64,000 bases of DNA, from positions 1-64,000 of the forward strand of contig JAJEAC010000007.1 in assembly GCA_022824315.1 (NCBI GenBank), given 5' to 3'. Origin of the DNA: Silicimonas sp. Its GTDB lineage: Bacteria; Pseudomonadota; Alphaproteobacteria; Rhodobacterales; Rhodobacteraceae. The number at the start of each line of letters is the position of its first letter. The first letter of the stretch is position 1. Below the pieces are notes generated by a model. The model worked only from the letters and a program-made list of their open reading frames with translations. It was not told where the DNA came from and did no database searches. The translations under genes were made by a program, and so were the position numbers. Shown here piece by piece: positions 26,311-35,241 of the stretch.

Positions 26311-27410
26311 AGGGCCTCGATCTCGGACAGGATTTTGTGAGCGGGCTCATTGGCCAGCATCAGTCGCACCAGATGTTCGCCCACTTTCTCCTGAACAGTT
26401 GGCCACCAAGTGGTAAGCGGGCGAACCCAGGCGTTGGCCTGCGTCTCCCGTGTCCCGGAATAGAATCCGGACGTCATCTCGTCGATTTCGGGGTCGTGCC
26501 AGGCCGACAGACCCGAAGGCTGCCCCCAGGCTCTCCCGGCAAGAACCTGACCTTCGTCACCGCAATACCAACTGATAAATTCCGCAGCGAATTCAGTCAA
26601 TTCTGACTGCGAAGACACGGCCATGCCGGCCCCGCCAAGCGTGCTGCCACAGCCCGCAGGCGGTGCGGTGAACCGCCAACCGCCCTCTTCTGGGCGCGTG
26701 CATCTGGCATAGCCGAAGGTCAGGGGAATATAGGCGATCTCTTGAGTGGTCTGCGCGGCCTTGAAGAGGGCTTGGGGGGTATATTGCCAGCAATGATCCT
26801 CAACGACTCGCGTGAGCCTGACAAGGAGGTCAATCGACTGTTTCGCCGCCTCGGGATCGGGGAAAAATCTCTTTCCGCCGTCGGGGACAACGCCCTTGCC
26901 GGCTGCGATGCTCATGAGCGAGACAATTGCGTCGGTCGGATGAAGGGCCAGAGCCACCGAGCCCGGAAAATTCTCTGCCAGCGACATGACCTCGTCCCAG
27001 GTTTCGGGAGCGGACGCACCGTAGCCGGACAACGTCCCGGGCCTGTGGGCCGCGACATGGCACGCAGCGTCACTGCAGAACGCCGAATTCACGCCGTCGA
27101 CAAGGAAAGACGCTTGCGCGGGACCGATCGCGTTGGCGGAAACTGACTGCGTGACTTCATCGTCAACGATCCTTTCAATCGGTATGATCGCCTCTTCCTG
27201 CATGGCTTGAGAGACGTGTGGAAAGTCGATGATCATCACGTCGCAAGCGGGGGACAGCTCGCGCAGGGGTTGATCATTGAATGCCGTCAACGGACGGCGG
27301 GAAATCTCGATTTTCCCACCCGTTCTAGCCTCCCATTCCACCGCGGCCGCCTCAAGCGGACCGGTGCAGCGCGGATCGTCCCAGGCGATTACTCTCAGGA
27401 TATGGGGCAT
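26283..27410 (-). CDS. ABC-type extracellular solute-binding protein without signal peptide
   Basis: A 375-residue cluster-1-type (sugar) binding protein, from LRVIAWDDPRCTGPLEAAAVEWEARTG through APETWDEVMSLAENFPG and GGAGMAVSSQSELTEFAAEFISWYCGDEG. It begins MPHILRVIAWDD with no hydrophobic leader. Upstream in-frame ATGs (to 27671) also give no signal peptide, so export is unclear. No permease genes are present and the only ATPase nearby (29595) is broken. The operator-like dyad at 27545-27562 lies 135 bp upstream, so it probably belongs to the regulon of the LacI protein at 28484. Confidence 0.75.
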   Translation of the reverse strand: MPHILRVIAWDDPRCTGPLEAAAVEWEARTGGKIEISRRPLTAFNDQPLRELSPACDVMIIDFPHVSQAMQEEAIIPIERIVDDEVTQSVSANAIGPAQASFLVDGVNSAFCSDAACHVAAHRPGTLSGYGASAPETWDEVMSLAENFPGSVALALHPTDAIVSLMSIAAGKGVVPDGGKRFFPDPEAAKQSIDLLVRLTRVVEDHCWQYTPQALFKAAQTTQEIAYIPLTFGYARCTRPEEGGWRFTAPPAGCGSTLGGAGMAVSSQSELTEFAAEFISWYCGDEGQVLAGRAWGQPSGLSAWHDPEIDEMTSGFYSGTRETQANAWVRPLTTWWPTVQEKVGEHLVRLMLANEPAHKILSEIEALYQALRSKL

Positions 27411-27544
27411 GTCAGTGTTCTGCGGAAAGTCATTGGAATTCGTGTTCTGTCCGCGGGTTCGGTTTCCCATCCCATCCGATTTCTCGTTGAAAAAGTCAGC
27501 GGTCCCGAGCCCGGCTTGGCCAGACAAAGCACATGTTTTATTGC

Positions 27545-27562
27545 TAGTAAAGCGATTTACCA
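27545..27562. promoter_or_regulatory. LacI-type operator copy 1
   Basis: TAGTAAAGCGATTTACCA is one mismatch from the reverse complement of the copy at 29498-29515. It lies 135 bp upstream of the solute-binding protein start on the minus strand. The shared site suggests control by the LacI regulator at 28484-29491. Confidence 0.75.
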
Positions 27563-27642
27563 AACATGCCGCTGACGTGCTGGCAGAGCGACTTTCGATC
27601 CCGTCCATGCTGATCGGCATCAATGGCAAGCCCCCGCAATGT

Positions 27643-28187
27643 TCAACCGTCGTCAACAGATTGGAGCCCATCGTGAAAGACTCTCACGATGCGCGGAAGC
27701 GGGCGCAGGTTGGATGTGCGGATTCCAATCTCCGAGGATCGGTGCGGGAGCATCTGTTTGACTTGAATGCCAGGAAATCCACGAATTTGCGGAGCAGAGG
27801 TTTCGAGAGAACGAGAATTCCAAACCCATTCGACAACATGAATCTGCCGATCTCCTGCGTCTGCGCTGCGACCTGTACGCGGCGGCAGTCGGAATGCCCA
27901 CCATTCATCAGCTCGATCATGAGATTGGGTCCTGTTTCGGGCGGGCCCGTGATGATCGGGACATCGCCGATGTTCCTGACATCGACTGAACACGACTGCG
28001 CGAAGTGATGGATCGCGCCAACGATACAGACGGCGTCGTCCATGCTGTTTTTCGCAAATCGCGATGAAAATGCACAAGTGACGGAAACCGGAACTCCTGC
28101 TCGCTCCAGGGTGCCGCAAGTTGCACGGTCAAGTTTCCTGGTCAAAATGCATGGCAAGTGCCGGGCAAGACACCGAAAGCGCTTCAC
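27643..28187 (-). pseudogene. Probable LysR-type regulator remnant
   Basis: Two overlapping minus-strand frames seem to share one LysR-like effector domain. The first (28187 down to about 27750) reads GAPVSVTCAFSSRFAKNSMDD and DVRNIGDVPIITGPPETGPN. The second ends with EIGIRTSNLRPLPRIVRVF. A frame change lies near 27750-27770. No helix-turn-helix is found upstream, so the N-terminal part is lost or scrambled. The family call rests on general pattern only. Confidence 0.35.
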
Positions 28188-28483
28188 TTTCCGGAATCGG
28201 TGCGCCTATATTGGCTAGAAGTTCGGCTTAGCAATAAGCGGTTTTGAGCGATTCCGGGTGCGGTGCGTGTTTTTGCGCGAAAACGGGCAAAATGCGTTGA
28301 TTGGCATGCTGTGCTTATGACTGGCACGGTCGGCGGCGACTGAATTAGCGTTGGTTTGTGGCGAGGCATTGCCCACCGATTTGGGTAATCTTGAACCGCC
28401 CGGAAATTTTAGCACGGAATCGTGCATGTCTGACGGCTTGCGGCGTTCGAAAGGCGGCGCAATGCGTGGGTGGCGGGTGTGAT

Positions 28484-29491
28484 ATGGCAACTCTGGCAGA
28501 GATCGCGCGACGCGCTGGTGTTTCGTCAGCCTTGGTTTCGCGAGTCATCAACAATGATGAGACCCTCCGCGTCAGCCAGGAAACTCGGGAGAGCGTCCTA
28601 AGGGTCGTGCAAGAAGTGAACTATGCGCCGAACGTCGCGGCACAATCCCTGCGGTCGTCGAAATCCGGCACGATTGCGTTTGTTGTACATGACGCAGCAA
28701 ATCCGGTTTACGGAGAGATCCTTCGCGGCGCGCAGGCAGAGGCCGAGCGGCAGAACAAGGCCATTCTTCTGGGCGACTCCGCGGCGGGGAGTGTCGGGAA
28801 TTCCCGTCTGGCGCAAATGATCGGCGGCGGTGGCGTTGATGGCCTGATCCTTCAGGCGGCCGGTGTTCAGGCCGATAATCTCATCATCAAGGCCGCGCAC
28901 AAGAAGGTCCCTGTCGTTCAGCTGCAGGCCGATATCGGCCTGGGCGGCAGCCTGGTTCTGCTCCCCGACACTCCGGCAGCGGAGATCGCCACCCGGCACC
29001 TTCGAGAATTGGGCCATCGGACCATAGGATGTCTTGCCACAGTTGAGGGGCTGACCTTCACAGAGAGCCGGATGAAGGGATGGCAAAATGAAATGGGAGC
29101 TGACGCAGACCCGTCGCTGGTCGCGCATTCCGCTCCATTTGCGGTGGAGGGCGAAGCCTTGACCCGCGAGTTGCTCTCGCGTCGTCCGGACATTACCGGG
29201 CTGGTCTGTTTCAATGTCGTCGCTGCCATCGGCGCAACGCGTGCGGCCACCGCTCTGGGCCTGGACGTTCCGCGAGATCTGTCGGTTGTATCGATCCATG
29301 ATGTGAAATTTGCCGAGGATCTGAAAGTGCCGCTTACGGTCGTCAGAATGCCGTTAGCTGAAATGGGTCAAGTGGCGACAAAAACCGTTTGCATCGAGGC
29401 TCCAGAGCTTCCTGCCAGAATAGCAATCGAGACTTCGCCCGAATTCGTGCACCGTCAAAGCACTGCGGCGCCGGGCCGGCGGCCTAAATGA
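28484..29491 (+). CDS. LacI-family transcriptional regulator of the catabolic island
   Basis: A 335-residue repressor-type regulator. The HTH is MATLAEIARRAGVSSALVSRV, the hinge YAPNVAAQSLRSSKSG, and the effector domain includes VDGLILQAAGVQADN, HLRELGHRTIGCLATVEG and VPRDLSVVSIHDV. The ATG at 28484 begins at the canonical HTH, so longer in-frame starts upstream are rejected. A near-perfect 18-bp dyad begins seven bases after its stop, and two more copies sit before other transcription units of the island. It is therefore the likely master regulator of those genes; the effector is unknown. Confidence 0.9.
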   Translation: MATLAEIARRAGVSSALVSRVINNDETLRVSQETRESVLRVVQEVNYAPNVAAQSLRSSKSGTIAFVVHDAANPVYGEILRGAQAEAERQNKAILLGDSAAGSVGNSRLAQMIGGGGVDGLILQAAGVQADNLIIKAAHKKVPVVQLQADIGLGGSLVLLPDTPAAEIATRHLRELGHRTIGCLATVEGLTFTESRMKGWQNEMGADADPSLVAHSAPFAVEGEALTRELLSRRPDITGLVCFNVVAAIGATRAATALGLDVPRDLSVVSIHDVKFAEDLKVPLTVVRMPLAEMGQVATKTVCIEAPELPARIAIETSPEFVHRQSTAAPGRRPK

Positions 29492-29497
29492 AATTAG

Positions 29498-29515
29498 TGG
29501 TAAATCGCTTTACCA
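29498..29515. promoter_or_regulatory. LacI-type operator copy 2
   Basis: TGGTAAATCGCTTTACCA is palindromic except for one pair of positions and contains the central CG typical of LacI-family operators. It lies between the regulator stop and the decayed ABC ATPase that leads the plus-strand catabolic unit. Confidence 0.8.
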
Positions 29516-29594
29516 AACTTCACCTTTGTGATAAGCCTTAGTCTTGGGATGCGACGCCGCGTCAGAAATGGAGTTCAGCAGATCATGGCTGATG

Positions 29595-30077
29595 ATGGCT
29601 GATGGAGTGCCACTGCAGGACGTCGTCAAGTCCTTCGGTGATGTGACTGTGATCCCGAAGCTGAATCTCGATGTCAAGGAAGGTGAGCTTGTAGTCCTGG
29701 CGGGACCGTCAGGATGCGGGAAGTCGAGCACTTCGAGAATGATCGCCGGGCTTGAGAGAGTCAGCAATGGTTCGATTTTCTTTCGTGGTCGAGCCGTCAC
29801 TTGGGAGCGTCCCAAGCAGCGCGACATCGCCATGGTGTTTCAGTCCTGCGCGCTTTATCCGCATATGATCGTCGGCGAGAACATGGCATTCGCGCTGAGG
29901 CCGGCATGGGTTTCAAGGGAAGAAGTGGCCGAGCGGGTCAATCGCGCGGCTGAGATGTTTGAACTGACGCCGTATCTCGATCGGAAACCCAAAGACCGGT
30001 CGGACCTTGACGCCAAGCTGCGTGCTTCTAAGCGAACCGAACTTGCCCTGCTTCACAAGAAGCCGGTCGTACAATGA
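29595..30077 (+). pseudogene. Sugar ABC transporter ATPase (UgpC/MalK type), internally deleted
   Basis: The N-terminal 130 residues are a good MalK/UgpC-type ATPase: VVKSFGDVTVIPKLNLDV, Walker A GPSGCGKSS, Q-loop VFQSCALYPHM and PYLDRKPKD. The sequence then jumps from PKDRS to DLDAKLRASKRTELALLHK, losing about 35 residues that would hold LSGGQ and Walker B, and it stops after PVVQ instead of continuing about 180 residues to the H-loop and TOBE region. It cannot be an active ATPase. It lies directly after operator copy 2, and its permease genes are absent. Confidence 0.8.
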
Positions 30078-30514
30078 ACTGCGCGCATTGCACCCAGATT
30101 GATCAACAGATAGGTGCGCTGTTCGGTACGCTGCGCGAAGAAGGCATCCTCGACAACACCGTCATGATGTTCACCTCTGATCACGGCGAAGCCATGGGCA
30201 ACCACGGTATCAGGGCCAAACAGAACTTCTACGATGCGTCAGCGAATGTCCCTCTGATCCTGATGGGCACAAAAGGGGACGCGCGTGTTCAGGCTGGGCA
30301 GGTCGAACAGATGCAATCGTGTCTTGTTGAGGTGCTTCGCGGACCGGACAGGGACTGGGTGACGGATGGCAGACGTACCGGACTGCCGAACCGCCGCTAC
30401 CGTCACGCGCCAAATCGCGGGCTAGGAATGACACGAGGCCATCAATGGTCGGTCCCGCCGGTGAACCCTGGCGGGTTGATGAATTTCTTTCCGGAAACAC
30501 CAGAGGATACGTGA
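30074..30514 (+). pseudogene. Sulfatase remnant
   Basis: A 146-codon frame clearly related to the intact sulfatase at 24471: CTQIDQQIGALFGTLREEG, MFTSDHGEAMGNHG and, at the end, RGLGMTRGHQWSVPP match its middle and C-terminus. The N-terminal 250 residues, including the formylglycine cysteine, are missing. About 90 residues between VEQM and the tail are also deleted. It is fused to the decayed ABC ATPase (ATGA overlap) and leads into SDR 1 with a TGATG overlap, so it may survive only as leader sequence. Confidence 0.8.
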
Positions 30515-31230
30515 TGAGGGCCATTGTCACGGGCGCGGCCAGTGGAATTGGGGCGGCGACGGTCCGCGCCCTCACCGCCGAGAGGTTTGCAGTGCTGGCC
30601 GTCGCGCGCCGCGGTGACCGGCTTGCGGACCTGCAAGACGAGACCGGTGCCCAGACTCTTGTCGGCGACGTACGCGATATCGCGGCACTGACCCACGAGA
30701 TCGAGCGATTTGCGCCCGATATCCTGATAAACAACGCCGGTGTCGGACATGGCATCGACGGGCTTGCGGGCATTGGTCCGGACCTGCTGCAAGAGGCGAT
30801 TGACATCAACGTCACCTCTGTGGCGCAACTGACCGCTGCCGCGCTTCCCGGAATGATCAAGAGCGGGCATGGCCACATCGTCAACATCGGCTCAATCGCC
30901 GGGCTGCACACGCTGGTCTCGGCGCTCTACGGGGCAACGAAAGCCGCCGTCCACATGTTCAGCCAGAACCTGCGCTTCGAACTGATCGGAACTGGCGTCC
31001 GCGTGACCGAGATCTGCCCGGGACGGGTTGCGAGCGAATTCTATCAGGCCGCGGAAGGTGACCGTGAGCGGCTGGACCGGATCGGCGCTTCCGGGATCAG
31101 GGCCCTTGACCCGGAGGATGTCGCGGACGCGATCCTTTATGCGGTCGGCACCCCGCCACATGTAAATGTCGCGACGCTTGAAATCCTGCCGACGGATCAG
31201 GCCGTCGGCGGCGTGAGGGTGGCCAACTGA
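30514..31230 (+). CDS. Short-chain dehydrogenase/reductase 1
   Basis: A 238-residue classical SDR: cofactor loop TGAASGIG, NNAGVGHGI, catalytic Ser in NIGSIAGL and YGATK with Tyr and Lys. The basic residues in ARRGDRL after the second strand suggest NADP. The ATG at 30514 overlaps the remnant stop. SDR 2 begins one base after its stop, so the pair is co-transcribed. The substrate is probably a sugar-like or hydroxy acid alcohol, not predictable in detail. Confidence 0.88.
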   Translation: MRAIVTGAASGIGAATVRALTAERFAVLAVARRGDRLADLQDETGAQTLVGDVRDIAALTHEIERFAPDILINNAGVGHGIDGLAGIGPDLLQEAIDINVTSVAQLTAAALPGMIKSGHGHIVNIGSIAGLHTLVSALYGATKAAVHMFSQNLRFELIGTGVRVTEICPGRVASEFYQAAEGDRERLDRIGASGIRALDPEDVADAILYAVGTPPHVNVATLEILPTDQAVGGVRVAN

Positions 31231-31231
31231 G

Positions 31232-31978
31232 ATGGATCGGCTGGATGGAAAGATCGCGCTGGTCACCGGCGCCGGGAACGGGATCGGAAAAGCCACCGCG
31301 CTGGCGCTGTCGCGGGAGGGCGCCAGGCTAATCCTTGCGGATTGCCAGCTGGGCCTTGCCGGCGAGGTCGCCGCTGAGGTCGAACGGGCAGGCGGCGAGG
31401 CGCTCGCGGTTCAGGTCGATGTCAGCGACGAAGCGGCGGTCGACGCTGCGGTGCGCGATGGGCTGGCCCGCTTTGGACAGATCGATGTCCTGGTGAACTC
31501 GGCTGGCGGCGGGTCGATGAATGATGGTCCGGTAACCGAACTCGATCTGGAAGAATTCTGGCGCACCATTCGCGTTGATCTCTTCGGAACGCTTCTGACT
31601 TGCCGGCGGGTGATCCCTGAAATGGTGACATCGGGCGGCGGCTCGATCATCAACATTTCCAGCTTGCGGGCGATCATCGGGACTCATGGCGCCGACGCCT
31701 ATACGGCATCGAAAGGCGGCGTGCTGTCCATGAGCCGCGCGATGGCCATGCAGTGGGCCAAGCATAACGTGCGGGTCAACGTTCTTGCGCCTGGTGTCGT
31801 GCTGACCGAACGTGTCGCCGCCTTCATCAAGCCGGATGACCCGATCTACCAGAAGTCACTGCTTGGTCCGTCGGAGCCGGAAGATGTCGCCTCTCTGGCG
31901 CTGTTCCTGGCGTCGGACGAGGCCCGCAAAATCACCGGAACGGTCATGCGCGTTGATGGCGGCGCCAGCATTTACTGA
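31232..31978 (+). CDS. Short-chain dehydrogenase/reductase 2
   Basis: A 248-residue classical SDR: TGAGNGIGKATALAL, Asp in LILADCQ (NAD preference), NSAGGGSMNDG, ISSLRAIIGTHGADAYTASKGG with the Ser-Tyr-Lys set, and the C-terminal substrate and tail signature SDEARKITGTVMRVDGG. It lies between SDR 1 and the MetE-like gene (12-bp gap), in the operon behind operator copy 2. Confidence 0.88.
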   Translation: MDRLDGKIALVTGAGNGIGKATALALSREGARLILADCQLGLAGEVAAEVERAGGEALAVQVDVSDEAAVDAAVRDGLARFGQIDVLVNSAGGGSMNDGPVTELDLEEFWRTIRVDLFGTLLTCRRVIPEMVTSGGGSIINISSLRAIIGTHGADAYTASKGGVLSMSRAMAMQWAKHNVRVNVLAPGVVLTERVAAFIKPDDPIYQKSLLGPSEPEDVASLALFLASDEARKITGTVMRVDGGASIY

Positions 31979-31990
31979 GGAGGTTTCCCG

Positions 31991-33169
31991 ATGAAACGAA
32001 GCACGAACCGCATTCTGACCAGCCATGTCGGAAGTCTTCCAAGACCGCACGACCTGCTTGACATGTTCAAGGCCAAGTTCGCCGGTGAGTCCTTTGACGA
32101 GGCAAATTTCGACGAAAAGGTCGCCGATGCCGTGGACCGGATGGTTGCGGCACAGGTCGACGCCGGAATTGACGTTGTGGCTGATGGCGAAATGTCAAAG
32201 CCCGGCCACGCGATCTATATCGAGGAACGTCTGACCGGCTATGAGCAGCGCCCCGGCCATGACACCGGGTATTATGCCGAAGAGAAGGCCGCATTTCCCG
32301 AGTATTACGAGGACTATTTCGCGCGTGCCCATCTGGGCGGCGCAATCGCGCCTGCGCATCCTGTCTGCTGTGTCGGACCGGTGAGCTATGTCGGTCACCA
32401 CGCTCTGCAAAAGGATCTTGCCAACCTGCGCGCGGCCTGCACGAAGCACGGTGTTGAGGAGGCATTCATGCCCAGTGCCGCTGTCACAGGCGTTGGGTTT
32501 AACGAATACTACGCCAGCCAGGAAGAATACATGTATGCCGTCGCCGATGCGCTGGCTGAAGAATACAACGCGATCATTGATGCTGGTTTTTTGCTTCAGG
32601 TCGATGATCCCTTCCTGCCGAATGTCTACATGGACAAATCACTCGACGAAAACGAGCGGCTCGAAAAGGCGAACCTGTTTGTCGAGGCCGTGAACCACTC
32701 GATCAGGGGGATCCCGCAGGAAAAGATCCGATACCACACCTGCTATGGCATCAATCAGGGCCCGCGGGTCTACGAGCCCGACCTTCCGATGATGGTGAAC
32801 GAAGTGTTGAAGGTGAACGCCGCGGCCTATTCGTTCGAGGCCGGGAACCCGCGGCATGAGCATGAGTATCACTTGTGGGAACATGTCGATCTGCCCGAAG
32901 GCAAGCTGCTGATGCCAGGTGTCATCACCCATGCCTCGAGCGTTGTTGAGCATCCCGAATACATCGCCGAGCGCATCGTCCGGTTTGCGGACCGCGTTGG
33001 CCGTGAAAATGTAATCGCGTCTGCCGATTGCGGGTTTTCAAGCCAGGCGATCTACAAGACGGAAGTCGAGAACCGCGTTGTCTGGGCAAAGCTCAAATCG
33101 CTGTCCGAAGGGGCCGCCCGGGCGAGCGAGCAACTCTGGGGGCAGGCCGACCGCCAGAGGGTGTCCTGA
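31991..33169 (+). CDS. MetE-like (cobalamin-independent methionine synthase family) methyl/thiol transferase
   Basis: A 392-residue single-domain protein like the catalytic C-terminal half of MetE. The zinc ligands line up: His249 and Cys251 in RYHTCYG, Glu283 in SFEAGNPRHEH and Cys347 in ASADCGFSSQ. The N-terminus ILTSHVGSLPRP is standard. It lacks the N-terminal folate-binding half of true MetE (about 750 residues), so it is one of the short homologues that either move methyl groups to a thiol or, like epoxyalkane:coenzyme M transferase, add a thiol to an epoxide. GAGGAG precedes the ATG. Adjacent SDRs make a catabolic role likely. Confidence 0.85.
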   Translation: MKRSTNRILTSHVGSLPRPHDLLDMFKAKFAGESFDEANFDEKVADAVDRMVAAQVDAGIDVVADGEMSKPGHAIYIEERLTGYEQRPGHDTGYYAEEKAAFPEYYEDYFARAHLGGAIAPAHPVCCVGPVSYVGHHALQKDLANLRAACTKHGVEEAFMPSAAVTGVGFNEYYASQEEYMYAVADALAEEYNAIIDAGFLLQVDDPFLPNVYMDKSLDENERLEKANLFVEAVNHSIRGIPQEKIRYHTCYGINQGPRVYEPDLPMMVNEVLKVNAAAYSFEAGNPRHEHEYHLWEHVDLPEGKLLMPGVITHASSVVEHPEYIAERIVRFADRVGRENVIASADCGFSSQAIYKTEVENRVVWAKLKSLSEGAARASEQLWGQADRQRVS

Positions 33170-33290
33170 ACGCACGGAGTGGCCCTGGCGACCGCCGTCA
33201 GAGCCACGTCGAAGGCACGCGGCGCCGGGCGGTGCTTGACCTGCCTGTCGCGGTCAGTCGACGTCGCGCCGGATTCAAGAAAGGGAACAT

Positions 33291-34013
33291 ATGAACGTCG
33301 TCGTTATCACAGGTGGAAACAAGGGACTTGGCTTGGCGCAGACCAAACGGTTCCTCGACGACGGTTGGCAGGTCCATGTCGTTGCCAGGACCTCCGGCGA
33401 CCTGGATCGCCTTGGTGATGGGGACTTCGTGTTCCATCCGGCTGATCTGACGGACTGGCGCGACACCGGTTGGCTGGATCGGGTGAACGAGGCGGCGGGC
33501 GGGATTGGTGCGCTTGTCAACAATGCCGGCATGCATCTCAAGAAGCCCGTTTGGGAGGTCACGCCCGATGAGCTTGAACGGCGGTTGGATCTGAACGTGA
33601 AGGCGGTCTTTCGCGCATGTGGGCGGTTTGTCGAGCTGAACCGAGAGCGGGGAGCGGGTGCAATTGTCAATATCTCTTCGATGGGCGGGTTGATGGCCTT
33701 GCCTGGAGCTGCCGCTTATGTGACCTCGAAAACGGCTGTCATTGGCCTGACGCGGTCGGTTGCCGTTGACGCTGCGGCCTTTGGAATTCGCTGCAATGCC
33801 GTGTGTCCTGGCTTCATTGATACCGACATGACGCGGGCTGTTCTGGAAAAGGATCCCGAAAGGCGTGTGAAGATCGAGGGCCGGATCCCGGGCGGCAGGT
33901 TCGGCACGCCCGAGGATGTTGCCGACGCGGTGTTCTATCTGGCCAGCGACCGGTCGTCCTATGTCAACGGGGTCGAACTGCCCGTGGATGGCGGATATTT
34001 CATAGGGTTTTAG
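33291..34013 (+). CDS. Short-chain dehydrogenase/reductase 3
   Basis: A 240-residue SDR with TGGNKGLGLAQTKRF, NNAGMHLKKP, SSMGGLMALPGAAAYVTSKTA and the tail LASDRSSYVNGVELPVDGGY. The ARTSG loop after beta-2 is compatible with NADP. It follows the MetE-like gene after 121 bp and precedes the idonate-type dehydrogenase by three bases, so these last two genes may form a sub-unit with their own promoter. AAAGGGAAC lies before the ATG. Confidence 0.88.
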   Translation: MNVVVITGGNKGLGLAQTKRFLDDGWQVHVVARTSGDLDRLGDGDFVFHPADLTDWRDTGWLDRVNEAAGGIGALVNNAGMHLKKPVWEVTPDELERRLDLNVKAVFRACGRFVELNRERGAGAIVNISSMGGLMALPGAAAYVTSKTAVIGLTRSVAVDAAAFGIRCNAVCPGFIDTDMTRAVLEKDPERRVKIEGRIPGGRFGTPEDVADAVFYLASDRSSYVNGVELPVDGGYFIGF

Positions 34014-34016
34014 GCC

Positions 34017-35036
34017 ATGCGCTACACAAAGTCCCTTCTGGCCGACGCTCGCAGGATTGAAATCGTATCGGCCGAGATGCCGGAAGAGACTGCGGAAGAC
34101 GCCATCCGGCTGCGTCTTGCCATGGCCAGCATTTGCGGCACTGACATGCATTACTTCCGGCATTTCGCGAATGCCGGCTTTCAACTCGACCATCCGGTAA
34201 GCCTTGGCCACGAGGCATGCGCCTATGTTGAAGACGCGAACGGTCACTCGTTCGCGAAAGGTGCACTGGTGGCCATCAACCCGGTCATCGAATGCGGCAC
34301 GTGCGAAAGATGCGCGACGGGTGACATCAACATGTGTGCCAGAAAGAGATTTCCCGGGTCGGCGACCACGAAGCCGCATATCGACGGGTTTTTCCGCCAG
34401 TATTTCGACTTTCCGGCGCGTTGCTGCCAGGTGGTCGATCAGACGGTGCGTCCGGACCATCTGACATTTGCGGAACCACTCGCCTGCGCGATGCATTCGG
34501 TGAATGTCGCGGGGATCACGGCCGGTCAGAAGGTGCTGGTCACGGGATGCGGCCCGATGGGGCTCTTGGCCACCATTGCCGCTACGGCCTGCGGCGCGGA
34601 GGTTGAGGTCACGGACCTGAAGCCCGACTGCATCGCGGCGGCAGAGGCGGTCGGCGCAACACGTGGCTATGTGGTCGGTCAAAGCGGCCCGCCGTCGAAC
34701 GGCTATGACACGGTGATCGAGGCCTCAGGCAGCCCGCACGCGTTTAACCAGGCGCTGGACGCAGCCAGAAAGCAGGGCACCATTGGCGTCCTGTCCCTTA
34801 TCCAGCCGACCGCGGTGCCGATAAACCTGCATCTCATCGCGCTGAAAGAAATCCGGTCGGTCGGGTCGATCCTTTTTACCAGCGAATTTGACGAGGCCGT
34901 CGCGCTGATCGAAAGCGGCACAGTCGAATTTGAGGCGATCACAGCCCGTCGTTTCGCGATCAGCGAAACTCAGGCGGCCTGCGATCTGATGGCCGAGGGG
35001 CATGCCGTTGGCAAAGTGCTCATTCAACCCGATTGA
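34017..35036 (+). CDS. Zinc alcohol dehydrogenase, L-idonate 5-dehydrogenase-like
   Basis: A 339-residue MDR enzyme. Catalytic zinc residues are in MASICGTDMHYF and GHEACAYVE; structural cysteines are in CGTCERCATGDINMC; the Rossmann loop is TGCGPMGLLATIAAT. The SICGTDMHYF block fits polyol/aldonate dehydrogenases such as IdnD, sorbitol or xylitol dehydrogenase. It ends the plus-strand unit, 205 bp before a convergent gene. It may oxidise a secondary alcohol of a sugar acid taken up by the island; the substrate is inferred only. Confidence 0.85.
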   Translation: MRYTKSLLADARRIEIVSAEMPEETAEDAIRLRLAMASICGTDMHYFRHFANAGFQLDHPVSLGHEACAYVEDANGHSFAKGALVAINPVIECGTCERCATGDINMCARKRFPGSATTKPHIDGFFRQYFDFPARCCQVVDQTVRPDHLTFAEPLACAMHSVNVAGITAGQKVLVTGCGPMGLLATIAATACGAEVEVTDLKPDCIAAAEAVGATRGYVVGQSGPPSNGYDTVIEASGSPHAFNQALDAARKQGTIGVLSLIQPTAVPINLHLIALKEIRSVGSILFTSEFDEAVALIESGTVEFEAITARRFAISETQAACDLMAEGHAVGKVLIQPD

Positions 35037-35241
35037 GGCGCCTTGCATTTGCGTTGAGACACCGCATCGCTCGCCGGGCAGAGGCAGAGTTTGCATCGCA
35101 TAACGCGTTCGGCCCGATGAGTGATCAGACGTGAACGCACTGCGCGAAAGGGGGCGGAGTGCAAGAAGGCAATCTTGCCTCGGCCGGGGCTCAGCGAGTC
35201 GAGCCGCTGTCGATTCGTGGTCGACGATGATTCGCGACAGG

